DNA from: an uncultured Oscillospiraceae bacterium
GTDB taxonomy: Bacteria; Bacillota; Clostridia; Oscillospirales; Oscillospiraceae
Direction: 5' to 3'
Length of the DNA: 64,000 nt
NCBI GenBank assembly: GCA_947626845.1
Contig: CANQTW010000001.1
Coordinates: 1 to 64,000 of the forward strand
Numbering within the stretch: the first letter of the stretch is position 1; each line of letters opens with the position of its first letter. Under the pieces are notes generated by a model that was given only the letters and a program-made list of their open reading frames with translations, did no database searches and was not told the DNA's origin. Both the position numbers and the translations under genes were made by a program. Shown piece by piece: positions 8,823 to 16,821 of this stretch.

Positions 8823-10523
8823 TTATCCAACGCTCAAAATAACGCTGGTCTTCTCCCCTAAGGTGAGTGTGGTCCCCTCCAGCGTGGCTGTCCCCAGGCC
8901 GATGGCGGCGCTGAGGGAAGCGCTGTCGATCCCCACGCTCTTCAGGTCCACGGTCTGGGCGGAGCCGGAGGTGTTGTGGATGACGGCCACGGTTTGACCC
9001 TCATAAGCGGCGGTGAAGCCGCCCACCTTGGTGTCCTTGAACGGGAGGGGGGTGTAGTCGCCCCTGGCGATGGCGGGGTTGGCCTTGCGGATCATGATGA
9101 GCTTTTTGTAGTAGCTCAGAAGGCTGTCGCCGTCCCCCAGCTGCTGGGAGGCGGTGGCGCTGACCCGATTATCGGCCTTGTAGGTACTGCCCTCCGGGTC
9201 GGCGACGGTGTCCCCGTCGCCCCACTCCATCTTCAGACGCCGGTTGGCGTCGGTATTGGCGCCGCCGCGGCTGCCGCGGGCGCCCAGCTCCTCCCCGTAG
9301 TAGATGAAGGGGGAGCCGGAGGAGAGGATATAGAGGTTGGCGGCCATCCGCGCCATCCCGTTGGCGTCGCTGAGATACCCGGCGGCCCGGTCGGTGTCGT
9401 GGTTGGCGATGAAGGGGACGATCATGGCCCCCTCGTTCATGGGCTCCACCCGCTCCAGGTAGGCGTCCACGTAGTCGGTGTACTTGTTCACGTCGCCGGC
9501 CTGGGCCGTGGTGGCGATGAGGCCGCTGGTCTGGGAGGTGGTGAAGTCGAAGCAGTTGAGGGCGGGATAGTAGAGGTCCGTCACGCCGTCGCCGTCCCAG
9601 ACCTCGGCCACGGTGTAGATATCGGGCTTGATGGCCCGAAGCTCGCCCATAAACCACTTCCAGAACTCCGCGCTCCGGGCGTCCTCGCCGTAGTAGATGT
9701 ACTTGGCGGCGTCAAAACGGAAGCCGTCTACGCCCAGGGCCAGGTAGTACTTGGCCACATCCAGCACGGCCTGACGCACCGCCTCGTTATCGTAGTTGAG
9801 CTCCGGCATGGAGGGGGAGAAGTTGCACTCATACTGGTCCCCGCTGCCGGGAATCCTGGTAAACGTCCGGCCACCCGGAGGGGTCTCCCCCGCCGGAAGG
9901 AAGGTGTAGAAGTCGTAGTAGGGGTCGGCGGTGTCGCCCTTCACGTGGGCGGCTTTGAAGGCGTTGAACCAGGCGTTGTTGGGGCCGGTGTGGTTGATGA
10001 CCATGTCCAGGATCACCTTCACGTTGCGCTCATGGGCCAGCTCCAGCAGGAGCTCCAGGTCGTCCTCGGTGCCGAAGGCCGGGTCGATCTGGTAGTAGTC
10101 ATCCACGTCGTACTTGTGGTAGGTGGGGGACTTGAAGATGGGCGAAAGCCAGAGTCCCTCCACGCCCAGGGAGAGGCCGGAGTTGTCATCGCCGTCGTTT
10201 AAGTAGTCCATGCGGTTGATGATGCCCCGAAGGTCGCCGATGCCGTCGCCGTTGGAGTCGGAGAAGGAGCCTACGAAAATCTCATAGAACACCCGGTAGT
10301 TGTCCTCCGTGGCCACGGTGTTTACACATTCCTCGTCGTTGATGACGGCCTCGCCGGCGGCGTTCAGGAGATATTGGCCCGTCTTGTCCATGCCCTCCGG
10401 GACGCCGGCGGTGTCGGAGGGGCCGCTCGTATCCCCGGTAGTGTCGTTCGTATCCCCCGTGCCGGCACAGCCGGTCAGGAGCAGCAAGAGGGCCAGGGTC
10501 AGGGCCAAAACACGTTTTTTCAT
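8823..10523 (-). CDS. Lipoprotein alpha-amylase, GH13
   Basis: The product is 566 residues. A lipoprotein signal ends in LLLLLTGC with the lipidated cysteine at position 19, followed by an Asp/Thr-rich linker (DTNDTTGDTSGPSDT). The GH13 barrel begins at NYRVFYEIFVGSFSDSNGDG. Catalytic residues are D271 in GFRFDAAK, E307 in TVAEVWDGD and D376 in IANHDTDR. The short C-terminal beta domain ends the protein without a recognisable carbohydrate-binding module. It is surface-anchored and probably releases maltodextrins for the adjacent ABC importer. An AACGTT operator-like site at 10573-10583 lies about 50 bp upstream of the start. Confidence 0.93.
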   Translation of the reverse strand: MKKRVLALTLALLLLLTGCAGTGDTNDTTGDTSGPSDTAGVPEGMDKTGQYLLNAAGEAVINDEECVNTVATEDNYRVFYEIFVGSFSDSNGDGIGDLRGIINRMDYLNDGDDNSGLSLGVEGLWLSPIFKSPTYHKYDVDDYYQIDPAFGTEDDLELLLELAHERNVKVILDMVINHTGPNNAWFNAFKAAHVKGDTADPYYDFYTFLPAGETPPGGRTFTRIPGSGDQYECNFSPSMPELNYDNEAVRQAVLDVAKYYLALGVDGFRFDAAKYIYYGEDARSAEFWKWFMGELRAIKPDIYTVAEVWDGDGVTDLYYPALNCFDFTTSQTSGLIATTAQAGDVNKYTDYVDAYLERVEPMNEGAMIVPFIANHDTDRAAGYLSDANGMARMAANLYILSSGSPFIYYGEELGARGSRGGANTDANRRLKMEWGDGDTVADPEGSTYKADNRVSATASQQLGDGDSLLSYYKKLIMIRKANPAIARGDYTPLPFKDTKVGGFTAAYEGQTVAVIHNTSGSAQTVDLKSVGIDSASLSAAIGLGTATLEGTTLTLGEKTSVILSVG

Positions 10524-10572
10524 GTGGTTCCTCCCATAAAATCAGGTCAAAAGAGGTCGGTTTCGGCGGGTG

Positions 10573-10583
10573 GTAACGTTTTC
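10573..10583. promoter_or_regulatory. LacI-type operator-like dyad upstream of the amylase gene
   Basis: GTAACGTTTTC is centred on AACGTT, the core of many LacI-family maltose operators, and resembles the half-site at 16148-16159. It lies about 50 bp before the amylase start. Binding by the regulator at 353-1354 is inferred. Confidence 0.45.
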
Positions 10584-10597
10584 AATGCCCCGCGCGA

Positions 10598-10630
10598 AGG
10601 GGGCTGTGACCGTGAACGGTCACAGCCCCC
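10598..10630 (-). other. GC-rich hairpin between ATPase and amylase genes
   Basis: A 15-bp perfect stem (GGGGGCTGTGACCGT and its complement) closes a 2-3 base loop. The 3' side on the minus strand is not T-rich. It may act as a processing or stability hairpin, or as a weak terminator that lowers enzyme expression relative to the transporter. Confidence 0.6.
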
Positions 10631-10659
10631 CGAAAAAGCAGATATGGGAACGGATGGGG

Positions 10660-11784
10660 TCAGGCCAGGAGGTTCTTCTCGCTCTCAGGATCGAAGAGGT
10701 GCATGGCCTTGCCCTCGAAGGTGATGTAGAGCTGGGCGCCGGTCACCAGGGCCTTGCGCTGCTCCTTGTCCAGGTCCAGGGTGGGGACGCGGACGATGAG
10801 GCGGTTGCCGTCCTCGGTGTCCACGTGGAGATGGAGCTCGGAGCCCATCATCTCGTCCACCACCAGCTTGCAGGGGATGGCGTGGGGCGCGGCGGCCTTC
10901 GCAAGCTCGATATGCTCAGGACGGACGCCCAGGAGGACGTCGCCGCTCTTGACCTTGCGGTCAGCAAGGGCCTTGCCCTTGTCGCCGTCCACCTCGATCT
11001 TGGCGCCGAAGGGAGTGACGTAGTATTTGCCGTTCTCCTCCAGGAGCTTGGTCTTGATGATGTTCATCTTGGGCGCGCCGATGAACTCGGCCACGAACAG
11101 GTTGTCGGGCATGTCGAACACCTCGTCGGGGGTGCCCACCTGCATGATGAAGCCGTCCTTCATAATGACGATCCGGTCAGCCAGGGTCATGGCCTCGGTC
11201 TGGTCGTGGGTGACGTAGATGAAGGTGGTGTCCAGCTTCTGGCGGAGGAGGATGATCTCGGCGCGCATCTGGTTGCGGAGCTTGGCGTCCAGGTTGGACA
11301 GCGGCTCGTCCATGAGGAACACCTTGGAGTCGCGGACCATGGCGCGGCCAATAGCCACGCGCTGGCGCTGGCCGCCGGACAGGGCGCGGGGCTTGCGCAT
11401 CAGATACTCGGTGATGCCCAGGATCTCCGCCGCGTTGGTGACTCTCTCGTAGATCTGATCCTCCGGGAGCTTCTTCAGGCGCAGGGAGAAGGCGATGTTG
11501 TCATAGACGGACATGTGGGGATAGAGCGCGTAGTTCTGGAAGACCATGGCGATGCCGCGGTCCTTGGGCTGGAGGTCGTTGACCACCTCGCCGTCGATCT
11601 CCACAGTGCCGTCGCTGATCTCCTCCAGGCCGGCGATCATGCGCAGGGTGGTGGATTTGCCGCAGCCGGAGGGGCCGACGAAGACCACAAATTCCTTGTC
11701 CTTGATCTCCAGGTTGAAGTCGTGGACGGCCACGACGTTCTTGTCGTATATCTTTTTAACGTTAGTCAGTTTAACGCTTGCCAT
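10660..11784 (-). CDS. msmX: Sugar ABC importer ATPase (MsmX/MalK/UgpC type)
   Basis: This 374-residue protein has the CUT1 ATPase layout. Walker A is GPSGCGKST, the Q-loop is VFQNYALYPHMSV, the signature is LSGGQRQRVAIGRAM, Walker B is VFLMDEPLSNLDAKLR, and the switch histidine is in VTHDQTEAM. The C-terminal OB-fold regulatory half (about 235-374) includes LLGVRPEHI. It follows the two permease genes by 21 bp and energises the importer formed with the binding lipoprotein. In Firmicutes such ATPases often serve several importers, so it may not be exclusive to this locus. The symbol reflects family type rather than proven orthology. Confidence 0.93.
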   Translation of the reverse strand: MASVKLTNVKKIYDKNVVAVHDFNLEIKDKEFVVFVGPSGCGKSTTLRMIAGLEEISDGTVEIDGEVVNDLQPKDRGIAMVFQNYALYPHMSVYDNIAFSLRLKKLPEDQIYERVTNAAEILGITEYLMRKPRALSGGQRQRVAIGRAMVRDSKVFLMDEPLSNLDAKLRNQMRAEIILLRQKLDTTFIYVTHDQTEAMTLADRIVIMKDGFIMQVGTPDEVFDMPDNLFVAEFIGAPKMNIIKTKLLEENGKYYVTPFGAKIEVDGDKGKALADRKVKSGDVLLGVRPEHIELAKAAAPHAIPCKLVVDEMMGSELHLHVDTEDGNRLIVRVPTLDLDKEQRKALVTGAQLYITFEGKAMHLFDPESEKNLLA

Positions 11785-11805
11785 ATCCTGTGTTCTCCTT
11801 TCAAA

Positions 11806-12681
11806 TTATCCCTTGACGGCGCCGCCGGTAACGCCCTCGACGTAGTACTTCTGCAGGCAGAGGAAGAGGATGGTCACCGGTACCGCGACGATCACGCCGC
11901 CCGCGCAGAAGGTGGTGTACCAGTTGTTGATCTGGTCATTTGTCAGCCAGCTGTACATACCGACGGCCACGTTGTAGCCCGCGGAGGTGCCGAAGGCCAC
12001 GTATCTGGCGAAGACGTAGTCGCCCCAGGGGCCCATGAACGCGGTAAGGATGGTGTAGATGACGATGGGCTTGGCAAGGGGAAGAATGATCTTGTAGAGT
12101 ACCTGGAGGCGTGTGGCGCCGTCCACACGGGCGGCCTCGTCCAGGGACTTGGGTATCGTGTCAAAAAAGCCCTTTGACACATAATATCCCATGCCGGAGG
12201 AGGCGAAGCCCACAAGGATCAGGCCCGGCACCGCGTTGGCCTGGGTCAGCCCCAGGTCGGCCAGGACGCGGTAGAGGATGATCATGGTGAGCATTCCGGG
12301 GAACATGCCCAGGATCAGCATGAACCGCATGAGGGGCCCGCGCAGCTTGAAGCGGAAGCGGGACAGGGTGTAGCTCATGCACAGCTGGATGACGGTCACC
12401 AGCACCGCCGAGGCCAGGGAGATGATGAAGGTGTTCAGATACCAGCGCTTGAAATCGGAGGTCCAGAGGTTTTTATAGTTCTGAAGGCCCCACTGGCGGG
12501 GGATGACATATCCCACCTGGTTGGTACTCTCAACGCGGAAGGACTGCAGAAGGATAAAGACAAAGGGTATGAGCCAGATGACGCTGATGATCACAAGCAG
12601 TGCATAGATGAAGCCGTTGCTCAGGCGGTTGGCCGCCTTGATGCCCATATGCCGCTTGGAGGTGTTTTCATTCTTACTCAT
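11806..12681 (-). CDS. malG: Maltodextrin ABC transporter permease, MalG type
   Basis: The product is 291 residues with about six hydrophobic segments. The permease EAA loop reads SLDEAARVDGATRLQVLYKIILPLAKP, the ATPase docking site. ATG at 12681 overlaps the stop of the upstream permease (TGATG); a GTG one codon earlier is possible. GAGGA lies 9 bases before the ATG. The C-terminus ends in VEGVTGGAVKG, as is usual for MalG-like proteins. With the MalF-type partner it forms the membrane channel. The substrate, maltodextrin, is inferred from the surrounding amylase, pullulanase and debranching genes. Confidence 0.92.
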   Translation of the reverse strand: MSKNENTSKRHMGIKAANRLSNGFIYALLVIISVIWLIPFVFILLQSFRVESTNQVGYVIPRQWGLQNYKNLWTSDFKRWYLNTFIISLASAVLVTVIQLCMSYTLSRFRFKLRGPLMRFMLILGMFPGMLTMIILYRVLADLGLTQANAVPGLILVGFASSGMGYYVSKGFFDTIPKSLDEAARVDGATRLQVLYKIILPLAKPIVIYTILTAFMGPWGDYVFARYVAFGTSAGYNVAVGMYSWLTNDQINNWYTTFCAGGVIVAVPVTILFLCLQKYYVEGVTGGAVKG

Positions 12682-14225
12682 CACTGGAAATCCTCCTCAT
12701 TCTTGATAGAGGGCAGCACGTTGTAGACCACCAGGGAGATCAGCGCCACCACCACGAAGACCATGATGCCGACGACGGAGGCCAGGTAGTACTGGGATTC
12801 CGCGCCCGTGGTGATCTTAAAGAGCCACGTGATCAGAAGGTCGGTGTAGCCCACCGATCCCGCGGCGCCCGAAGCTTTCGGGTTCGTTGGCGCGCCTCCT
12901 GTCAAAAGATAAATCACGTTGAAGTTGTTCATGTTGCCCGTGAAGCTGGTGAGCAGATAGGGGCCGGTGATGAACAGCATATAGGGCAGGGTGATCTTGG
13001 TGTACTGCTGCCAGGCGTTGGCGCCGTCGATCTTGGCCGACTCGTAGAGGTCCGCCGGAATGTTCATCAGGATGCCGGTGGTGATCAGCATGAGGTAGGG
13101 GATGCCGATCCACACGTTGATCAGGATGACCGTCACCCTTGCCCAGGTGGCGTCCTCCCAGAAGGGCAGCGGCTGCTTGAACCACCCCAGGCCCTGGGGA
13201 CCGAGCGTCAGGTTGATAAGGCCGTTGCGGGCGAACATCTTGGAGACGTACAGCAGGGAGATGAACTGGGGGATAGCCACGGTCATGACCAGAATGGTAC
13301 GCCACATCTTCTTGAGGTGTATCCCCTTCTTGTTGATCATCATGGCCACGAACATGCCCAGGAAGTAGTTGGTGAAGGTGGCCAGGAACGCCCACATCAG
13401 GGTCCAGGCCAGAATCTCGCCGAAGGTGGCGGAGTAGGACTGTCCGCCGCCGGCGCTCTTCCAGGAGAACAGGGTGTTGAAATTGTCAAGTCCCACCCAG
13501 GTAAAGAGGTTGTTTGAAAAGCCGTTGTGGGCGCCGTCGTAGTTGGTGAAGGCCACCAGGATCATGAATACGATGGGCAAAACGGTGAACACCAGAATAC
13601 CGGTAAGGGGCAGGGCCAGAAGCGTCTTGTAGAAGTTCTCGTCCACCATGCTCCGAAGGTCTTCCCTGTCGGACTTGAGCTTGCCGCCCTTTTTGATGAT
13701 CTGCTCCATCAGCTTGTTCTGCTTGACGTTGAGACGCCAGGTGTAGATGAAAGCCACGATGAAGAAGATGGTCAGCACGCCGTAGAGCAGGATCTTGAAG
13801 GAGTTGTCGTGATAGGTGGTCGTATACTGATCGAGAACGGCGTTATAGTCCTGGGTGGGGCCCTGCTTGCCCAGGGAGGGGAGCATAGCCATCCAGTGGC
13901 CGCCGGCCACGATCATATAGACAATAAAGACGATTTCAAAGAGGAGGAACAGAAGGCCCCGAAGAATCTGCCCGCGGGCGATGTTCCCGAAGCCCATGAC
14001 AAGGTAGGACACCTTGGTTTTCCAATCCCCGTGGACGAAGGTCACGCCGATATCGCGGAACTCACCCACCACGGCCAGAGCGGCTTTTTTTATGTATCCG
14101 CCGATGTTCTTGAAGAAATGGCCGATGGCACGGGGGATGGCGCAGAAGAACGATACAATTTTGTAGAGGAATTTTTGCCATTTGGAGAGGCGCAGGTACT
14201 CAAGGTCACTGTATTGTTTCATCAT
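12681..14225 (-). CDS. malF: Maltodextrin ABC transporter permease, MalF type with extended N-terminus
   Basis: This 514-residue protein is longer than the ~300-residue CUT1 norm. The first ~200 residues add an amphipathic cytoplasmic-looking region, two extra transmembrane segments (YLVMGFGNIARGQILRGLLF and KILLYGVLTIFFIVAFIY) and a linker. The permease core follows from LLALPLTGILVFTVLPIVFM. The EAA loop is ADLYESAKIDGANAWQQYTKITLPYM. The ribosome site AAGGGGTGAT is adjacent to the first of two tandem ATGs. The larger form recalls maltose-type MalF proteins and supports a maltodextrin substrate. It lies 172 bp after the binding-protein gene, separated by a stem-loop. Confidence 0.92.
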   Translation of the reverse strand: MMKQYSDLEYLRLSKWQKFLYKIVSFFCAIPRAIGHFFKNIGGYIKKAALAVVGEFRDIGVTFVHGDWKTKVSYLVMGFGNIARGQILRGLLFLLFEIVFIVYMIVAGGHWMAMLPSLGKQGPTQDYNAVLDQYTTTYHDNSFKILLYGVLTIFFIVAFIYTWRLNVKQNKLMEQIIKKGGKLKSDREDLRSMVDENFYKTLLALPLTGILVFTVLPIVFMILVAFTNYDGAHNGFSNNLFTWVGLDNFNTLFSWKSAGGGQSYSATFGEILAWTLMWAFLATFTNYFLGMFVAMMINKKGIHLKKMWRTILVMTVAIPQFISLLYVSKMFARNGLINLTLGPQGLGWFKQPLPFWEDATWARVTVILINVWIGIPYLMLITTGILMNIPADLYESAKIDGANAWQQYTKITLPYMLFITGPYLLTSFTGNMNNFNVIYLLTGGAPTNPKASGAAGSVGYTDLLITWLFKITTGAESQYYLASVVGIMVFVVVALISLVVYNVLPSIKNEEDFQ

Positions 14226-14308
14226 ATCACCCCTTATTTATAATACCGAAAACTCCCTTGCGCACGGTCAAAGGGCTTTTGCCGCCAGGAAGGGAAACCC
14301 CGGTATAA

Positions 14309-14338
14309 ACCGGCCGGAGCCGGAAGGCCCCGGCCGGT
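14309..14338 (-). other. Stem-loop between binding-protein and permease genes
   Basis: ACCGGCCGG at 14309-14317 pairs with CCGGCCGGT at 14330-14338 and is not followed by a T-run. Such intercistronic hairpins after a binding-protein gene commonly protect its mRNA from 3' decay, raising its level over the permeases. Confidence 0.6.
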
Positions 14339-14397
14339 GATCGCCGTGAAGGCTGTGCCAAAGCTATGTAGAGGGCTTTGGGCTTTTGGAAAGCTGA

Positions 14398-15999
14398 TTA
14401 CTCGGCGGGAACCAAGGTGACCTCGCCGGTGGCGGCGTTGAGCTGAATCTTGTAGGTGCCGGCGGTCTCAACGACGAAGTTGTCGGCGGGATAAGCCACA
14501 TCCCAGCTCTTGCCCTGGCGGCACTTGAACTCGGTGCCGGCATCCATGGTATAGGCCTCGTTGGAGGTCCAGATGTCGCCGTCGGCGGTCATGGGCAGGT
14601 CGAGGGACCAGGTGTCGCCGTTGATGGAGCCGATGACGGTGAAGGCGTTCTTCACATCGTCGGACATCTCGAACACGGCCTGGATGCTGTCATAGTACTT
14701 CTGGAGAGCGGCCTTGAGGGCGTCGTCGGAGCCGTCGGTGCCCTTAACGTCGGTGGTAATGACCTTGCAGATATCCCACCAGGAGCCGTGGATGTTGGGC
14801 TGGGGGATGGCGTAATCGCCCTGCTGACCAAGCGCGGCCAGGGCGGGGTTGCTGGCGACGACATCAGACTGGATGGCTTCCTTGTTGGAGGGGCCCCAGC
14901 CGAAGCCGCCGTTCTCGGCGGTGCCGTCGGGAGTCTTGCCCTCAACAGGCTCGGCGGCCCGCTGGAGCTGGCAATCCTTGCCGGTGAGGTACTGGGCCAG
15001 CTGGTTGATGGCGGCGCCCTTGACGGCATCCTCCTGGGGCTTCACGCCCAGGAGCTTGCAGCCGGAGTAGGAGCCGATGTGATAGCTCTGGCCGTCCACC
15101 TCGAAGGAGGGCAGGTCGGCGACGCCGAAGTTGTCGCCCAGCTGTTCCTTGATGGTGGCGTAGTTCCAGGTGCCGGTGACCACAACGGCGGAGCCGCTGG
15201 CGAAGTCGGCGGTGGCGGAGTTGACCCAGATGGGGGAGGACACCAGCTTATAAAGTCCCTTGGCGGCGATGAGGCCCTTGTCGGAGTTGAAATCGTCATC
15301 GATGGAGATGAAGTTGCCGTCGTCATCGGTGATCCAGTCGGAGTGGCAGCCGGTGCCGAAGAAGAAGCCGGCGGTGTACCAGGCGTTCTCCAGCTCGTAG
15401 GAGAAGTTCTTGTTGGCGGCCTCGCAGTCGGCGATGACCTTCTCAAAGCTGTCCGCGTCCTCGTCGGGAACGACGGACTTGTCATAGTACATGAAGTAGC
15501 CGTTGTCGGCGGTGAGAGGATAGGCGTAGAGCTCGTTGCCGGACTGGGCGGCCAGGACGCCGGCGGCGTTGTTGTTGTCGCGGGCAAACTGGGCGGCGGA
15601 AGCGCCGAGTTTGGACACGCCGCTGGCCTGGATCAGGCGGGAGAGCTGGTCCTGGGCGAAGAAGAACAGGTCGGCGCCGGCGGACACGTCGGTAATCATG
15701 TTGGAGGCGGCGTCAGCCTCGGAGACGGGCTCCACGGTGGCGTTGATCTTGATGCCCATGGTGTTGGAGCTGTTGAAGGCGTCGATCTGAGCCTTGGTCA
15801 GGGTAACGGCCGCTTCGGGGCACCAGACGGTGACGTCATAGGTGCCGGCCAGCTCGTTGCCGGTGCCGCCGCCGGCAGTGTCCTTGCCGCCGCCGGCAGT
15901 GTCCTTGCCGCCGCCGGCGGTGTCGTCGCCGTTTCCGCCGCAGGCGGCCAGCGAGAACACCATGACAAGCGCCAGGATGATCGCTAAGAATTTTTTCAT
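14398..15999 (-). CDS. Maltodextrin-binding lipoprotein with a C-terminal carbohydrate-binding-like domain
   Basis: The product is 533 residues. The lipoprotein signal ends in VFSLAAC with the cysteine at position 20. A repeat linker (three DTAGGG units) leads to a class I solute-binding fold from about residue 52 (YDVTVWCPEAAVTLTKAQIDAF). Typical maltose-binding proteins end near 400-420 residues. Here about 80 extra residues (453-533) form a beta-rich module with regularly spaced aromatics (TVIGSINGDTWSLDLPMT, FKCRQGKSWDVAYP, GTYKIQLNAATGEVTLVP). They resemble the starch-binding domains of SusE/SusF-type proteins; that likeness is from memory. It is first in the operon, with promoter 16099-16127 and ribosome site AGGAGG. 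Confidence 0.9.
   Translation of the reverse strand: MKKFLAIILALVMVFSLAACGGNGDDTAGGGKDTAGGGKDTAGGGTGNELAGTYDVTVWCPEAAVTLTKAQIDAFNSSNTMGIKINATVEPVSEADAASNMITDVSAGADLFFFAQDQLSRLIQASGVSKLGASAAQFARDNNNAAGVLAAQSGNELYAYPLTADNGYFMYYDKSVVPDEDADSFEKVIADCEAANKNFSYELENAWYTAGFFFGTGCHSDWITDDDGNFISIDDDFNSDKGLIAAKGLYKLVSSPIWVNSATADFASGSAVVVTGTWNYATIKEQLGDNFGVADLPSFEVDGQSYHIGSYSGCKLLGVKPQEDAVKGAAINQLAQYLTGKDCQLQRAAEPVEGKTPDGTAENGGFGWGPSNKEAIQSDVVASNPALAALGQQGDYAIPQPNIHGSWWDICKVITTDVKGTDGSDDALKAALQKYYDSIQAVFEMSDDVKNAFTVIGSINGDTWSLDLPMTADGDIWTSNEAYTMDAGTEFKCRQGKSWDVAYPADNFVVETAGTYKIQLNAATGEVTLVPAE
15862..15925 (-). repeat. 21-bp tandem repeat encoding the DTAGGGK linker
   Basis: A 21-bp unit (plus-strand GCCGCCGCCGGCAGTGTCCTT) occurs about three times in a row, coding the repeated DTAGGGK after the lipobox. 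Copy number is likely to vary between strains by slippage. Confidence 0.8.
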
Positions 16000-16039
16000 T
16001 TTTATTCCTCCTGAAAAATTTTTGTCGGGAACAGCCCAT

Positions 16040-16080
16040 CATCCCCACCTTGTGGGGATGGCGAACAGGGGCCCCTGTTC
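16040..16080 (-). promoter_or_regulatory. Structured 5' leader of the binding-protein mRNA
   Basis: CATCCCCAC at 16040-16048 pairs with GTGGGGATG at 16052-16060. An 18-bp perfect palindrome, GAACAGGGGCCCCTGTTC, fills 16063-16080. Both lie between the -10 (16099-16104) and the start codon at 15999, so they sit in the transcript leader. No T-run follows, so stability or translation control is likelier than attenuation. Confidence 0.55.
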
Positions 16081-16098
16081 CGGCTGTTACCTTTTTAC

Positions 16099-16127
16099 AT
16101 TATACCAAAGGTTTCCGGTAAATTCAA
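16099..16127 (-). promoter_or_regulatory. Sigma-A promoter of the maltodextrin operon
   Basis: On the minus strand TTGAAT (16127-16122), a 17-bp spacer and TATAAT (16104-16099) give a strong vegetative promoter about 95 bp before the binding-protein start. The operator-like dyad at 16148-16159 lies just upstream of the -35, where an activating LacI-family or CcpA-type protein could bind. Confidence 0.82.
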
Positions 16128-16147
16128 CTGCGCGGGGCAAAAAAGAC

Positions 16148-16159
16148 GGAAACGTTTTC
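16148..16159. promoter_or_regulatory. LacI/cre-type operator-like dyad upstream of the maltodextrin promoter
   Basis: GGAAACGTTTTC is a near-palindrome around AACGTT. A second AACGTT lies at 16197-16202. On the minus strand the flanks give TTGAAAACGTTTCC, also close to a catabolite-response element. Ownership by the LacI protein at 353-1354 is inferred. Confidence 0.5.
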
Positions 16160-16285
16160 AACAAAATTTTTTAACAAATTTTGTGCAGATTTCACAACGT
16201 TTCGGCACAGTGATTCAAAGCAGTGTCCAAAATGCGACATACCAATACGAAGCCCGCATGAATGTCCGCCTCTCCCCTTCCCACG

Positions 16286-16316
16286 AAAAGGAAAAGAGGC
16301 CGGGAACGCCGGCCTC
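16286..16316 (-). terminator. Intrinsic terminator of the 16333-17309 gene pair
   Basis: On the minus strand GAGGCCGG...CCGGCCTC (16316-16296) is followed by TTTTCCTTTT, a standard rho-independent signal just past the stop at 16333. Confidence 0.8.
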
Positions 16317-16332
16317 AGCAGGAATTATAGCT

Positions 16333-16821
16333 TTACGGAGCTTCCAGGAGGGAATCGGTCACGGCCTGGGCCGCGCCGTCCTCCAGATGGACGGATTTGG
16401 CGCCCAGGAAGAGGTAATAGTCCTCGTCCGTGTAGCCCAGATAGGAGGCCGCCGCGCCGGTATGGGTCTTGGCGTCGTAGACCTTGACGCCCGCCGCTTT
16501 GGAGAGCAGCAGCTCCTCGTATTCCCCGATCTGGGACGCCGGCAGGATAAAGATATCGCCGTTTTCGATATTTCCCATATCGAACAGCACGTACTCAAAG
16601 TTGTGGACCTGGATCATTTTGATGCCATCGGGCTTGTCCTCCTCCAGGAGGACGGCCAGCTCGGTGTCGCGTATCTCCGGCACGTAGCAGTAGACGGTGA
16701 TCTTTTTGGCGGGGGGCGCGTCGGTGACCAGGGTGAATATCCAGCCCCAGAAGATGGCGGACATCAGCGCCCAGAGGACGAAGGTGTGGAGCTGGGAAAA
16801 GACGTTTTTGAAAAATCTCAT
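16333..16821 (-). CDS. Hypothetical protein with one N-terminal transmembrane helix
   Basis: The 162-residue product has one hydrophobic segment (residues ~12-32, FVLWALMSAIFWGWIFTLVT) and an extracytoplasmic alpha/beta-looking domain with VYCYVPEI, VHNFEYVLFDMGNIENGDIFILPASQIGEYEELLLS and YLFLGAKSVHLED. No catalytic motif is recognised. It overlaps the upstream gene by 4 bp (ATGA), so both are probably made together. GAGGTGACAAA precedes the ATG. The soluble part is faintly reminiscent of a fragment of a periplasmic-binding fold, but I cannot assign a family or function. Confidence 0.75.
   Translation of the reverse strand: MRFFKNVFSQLHTFVLWALMSAIFWGWIFTLVTDAPPAKKITVYCYVPEIRDTELAVLLEEDKPDGIKMIQVHNFEYVLFDMGNIENGDIFILPASQIGEYEELLLSKAAGVKVYDAKTHTGAAASYLGYTDEDYYLFLGAKSVHLEDGAAQAVTDSLLEAP

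Noticed and set aside
6432..8861. Very long plus-strand open frame opposite the pullulanase gene
   Set aside because: It is antisense to a clear GH13 enzyme, is low-complexity (Gly/Val/His/Ala-rich) and matches no family. High GC leaves the complementary frame open. Similar frames opposite carB, the galactanase and the debranching enzyme were dropped for the same reason.
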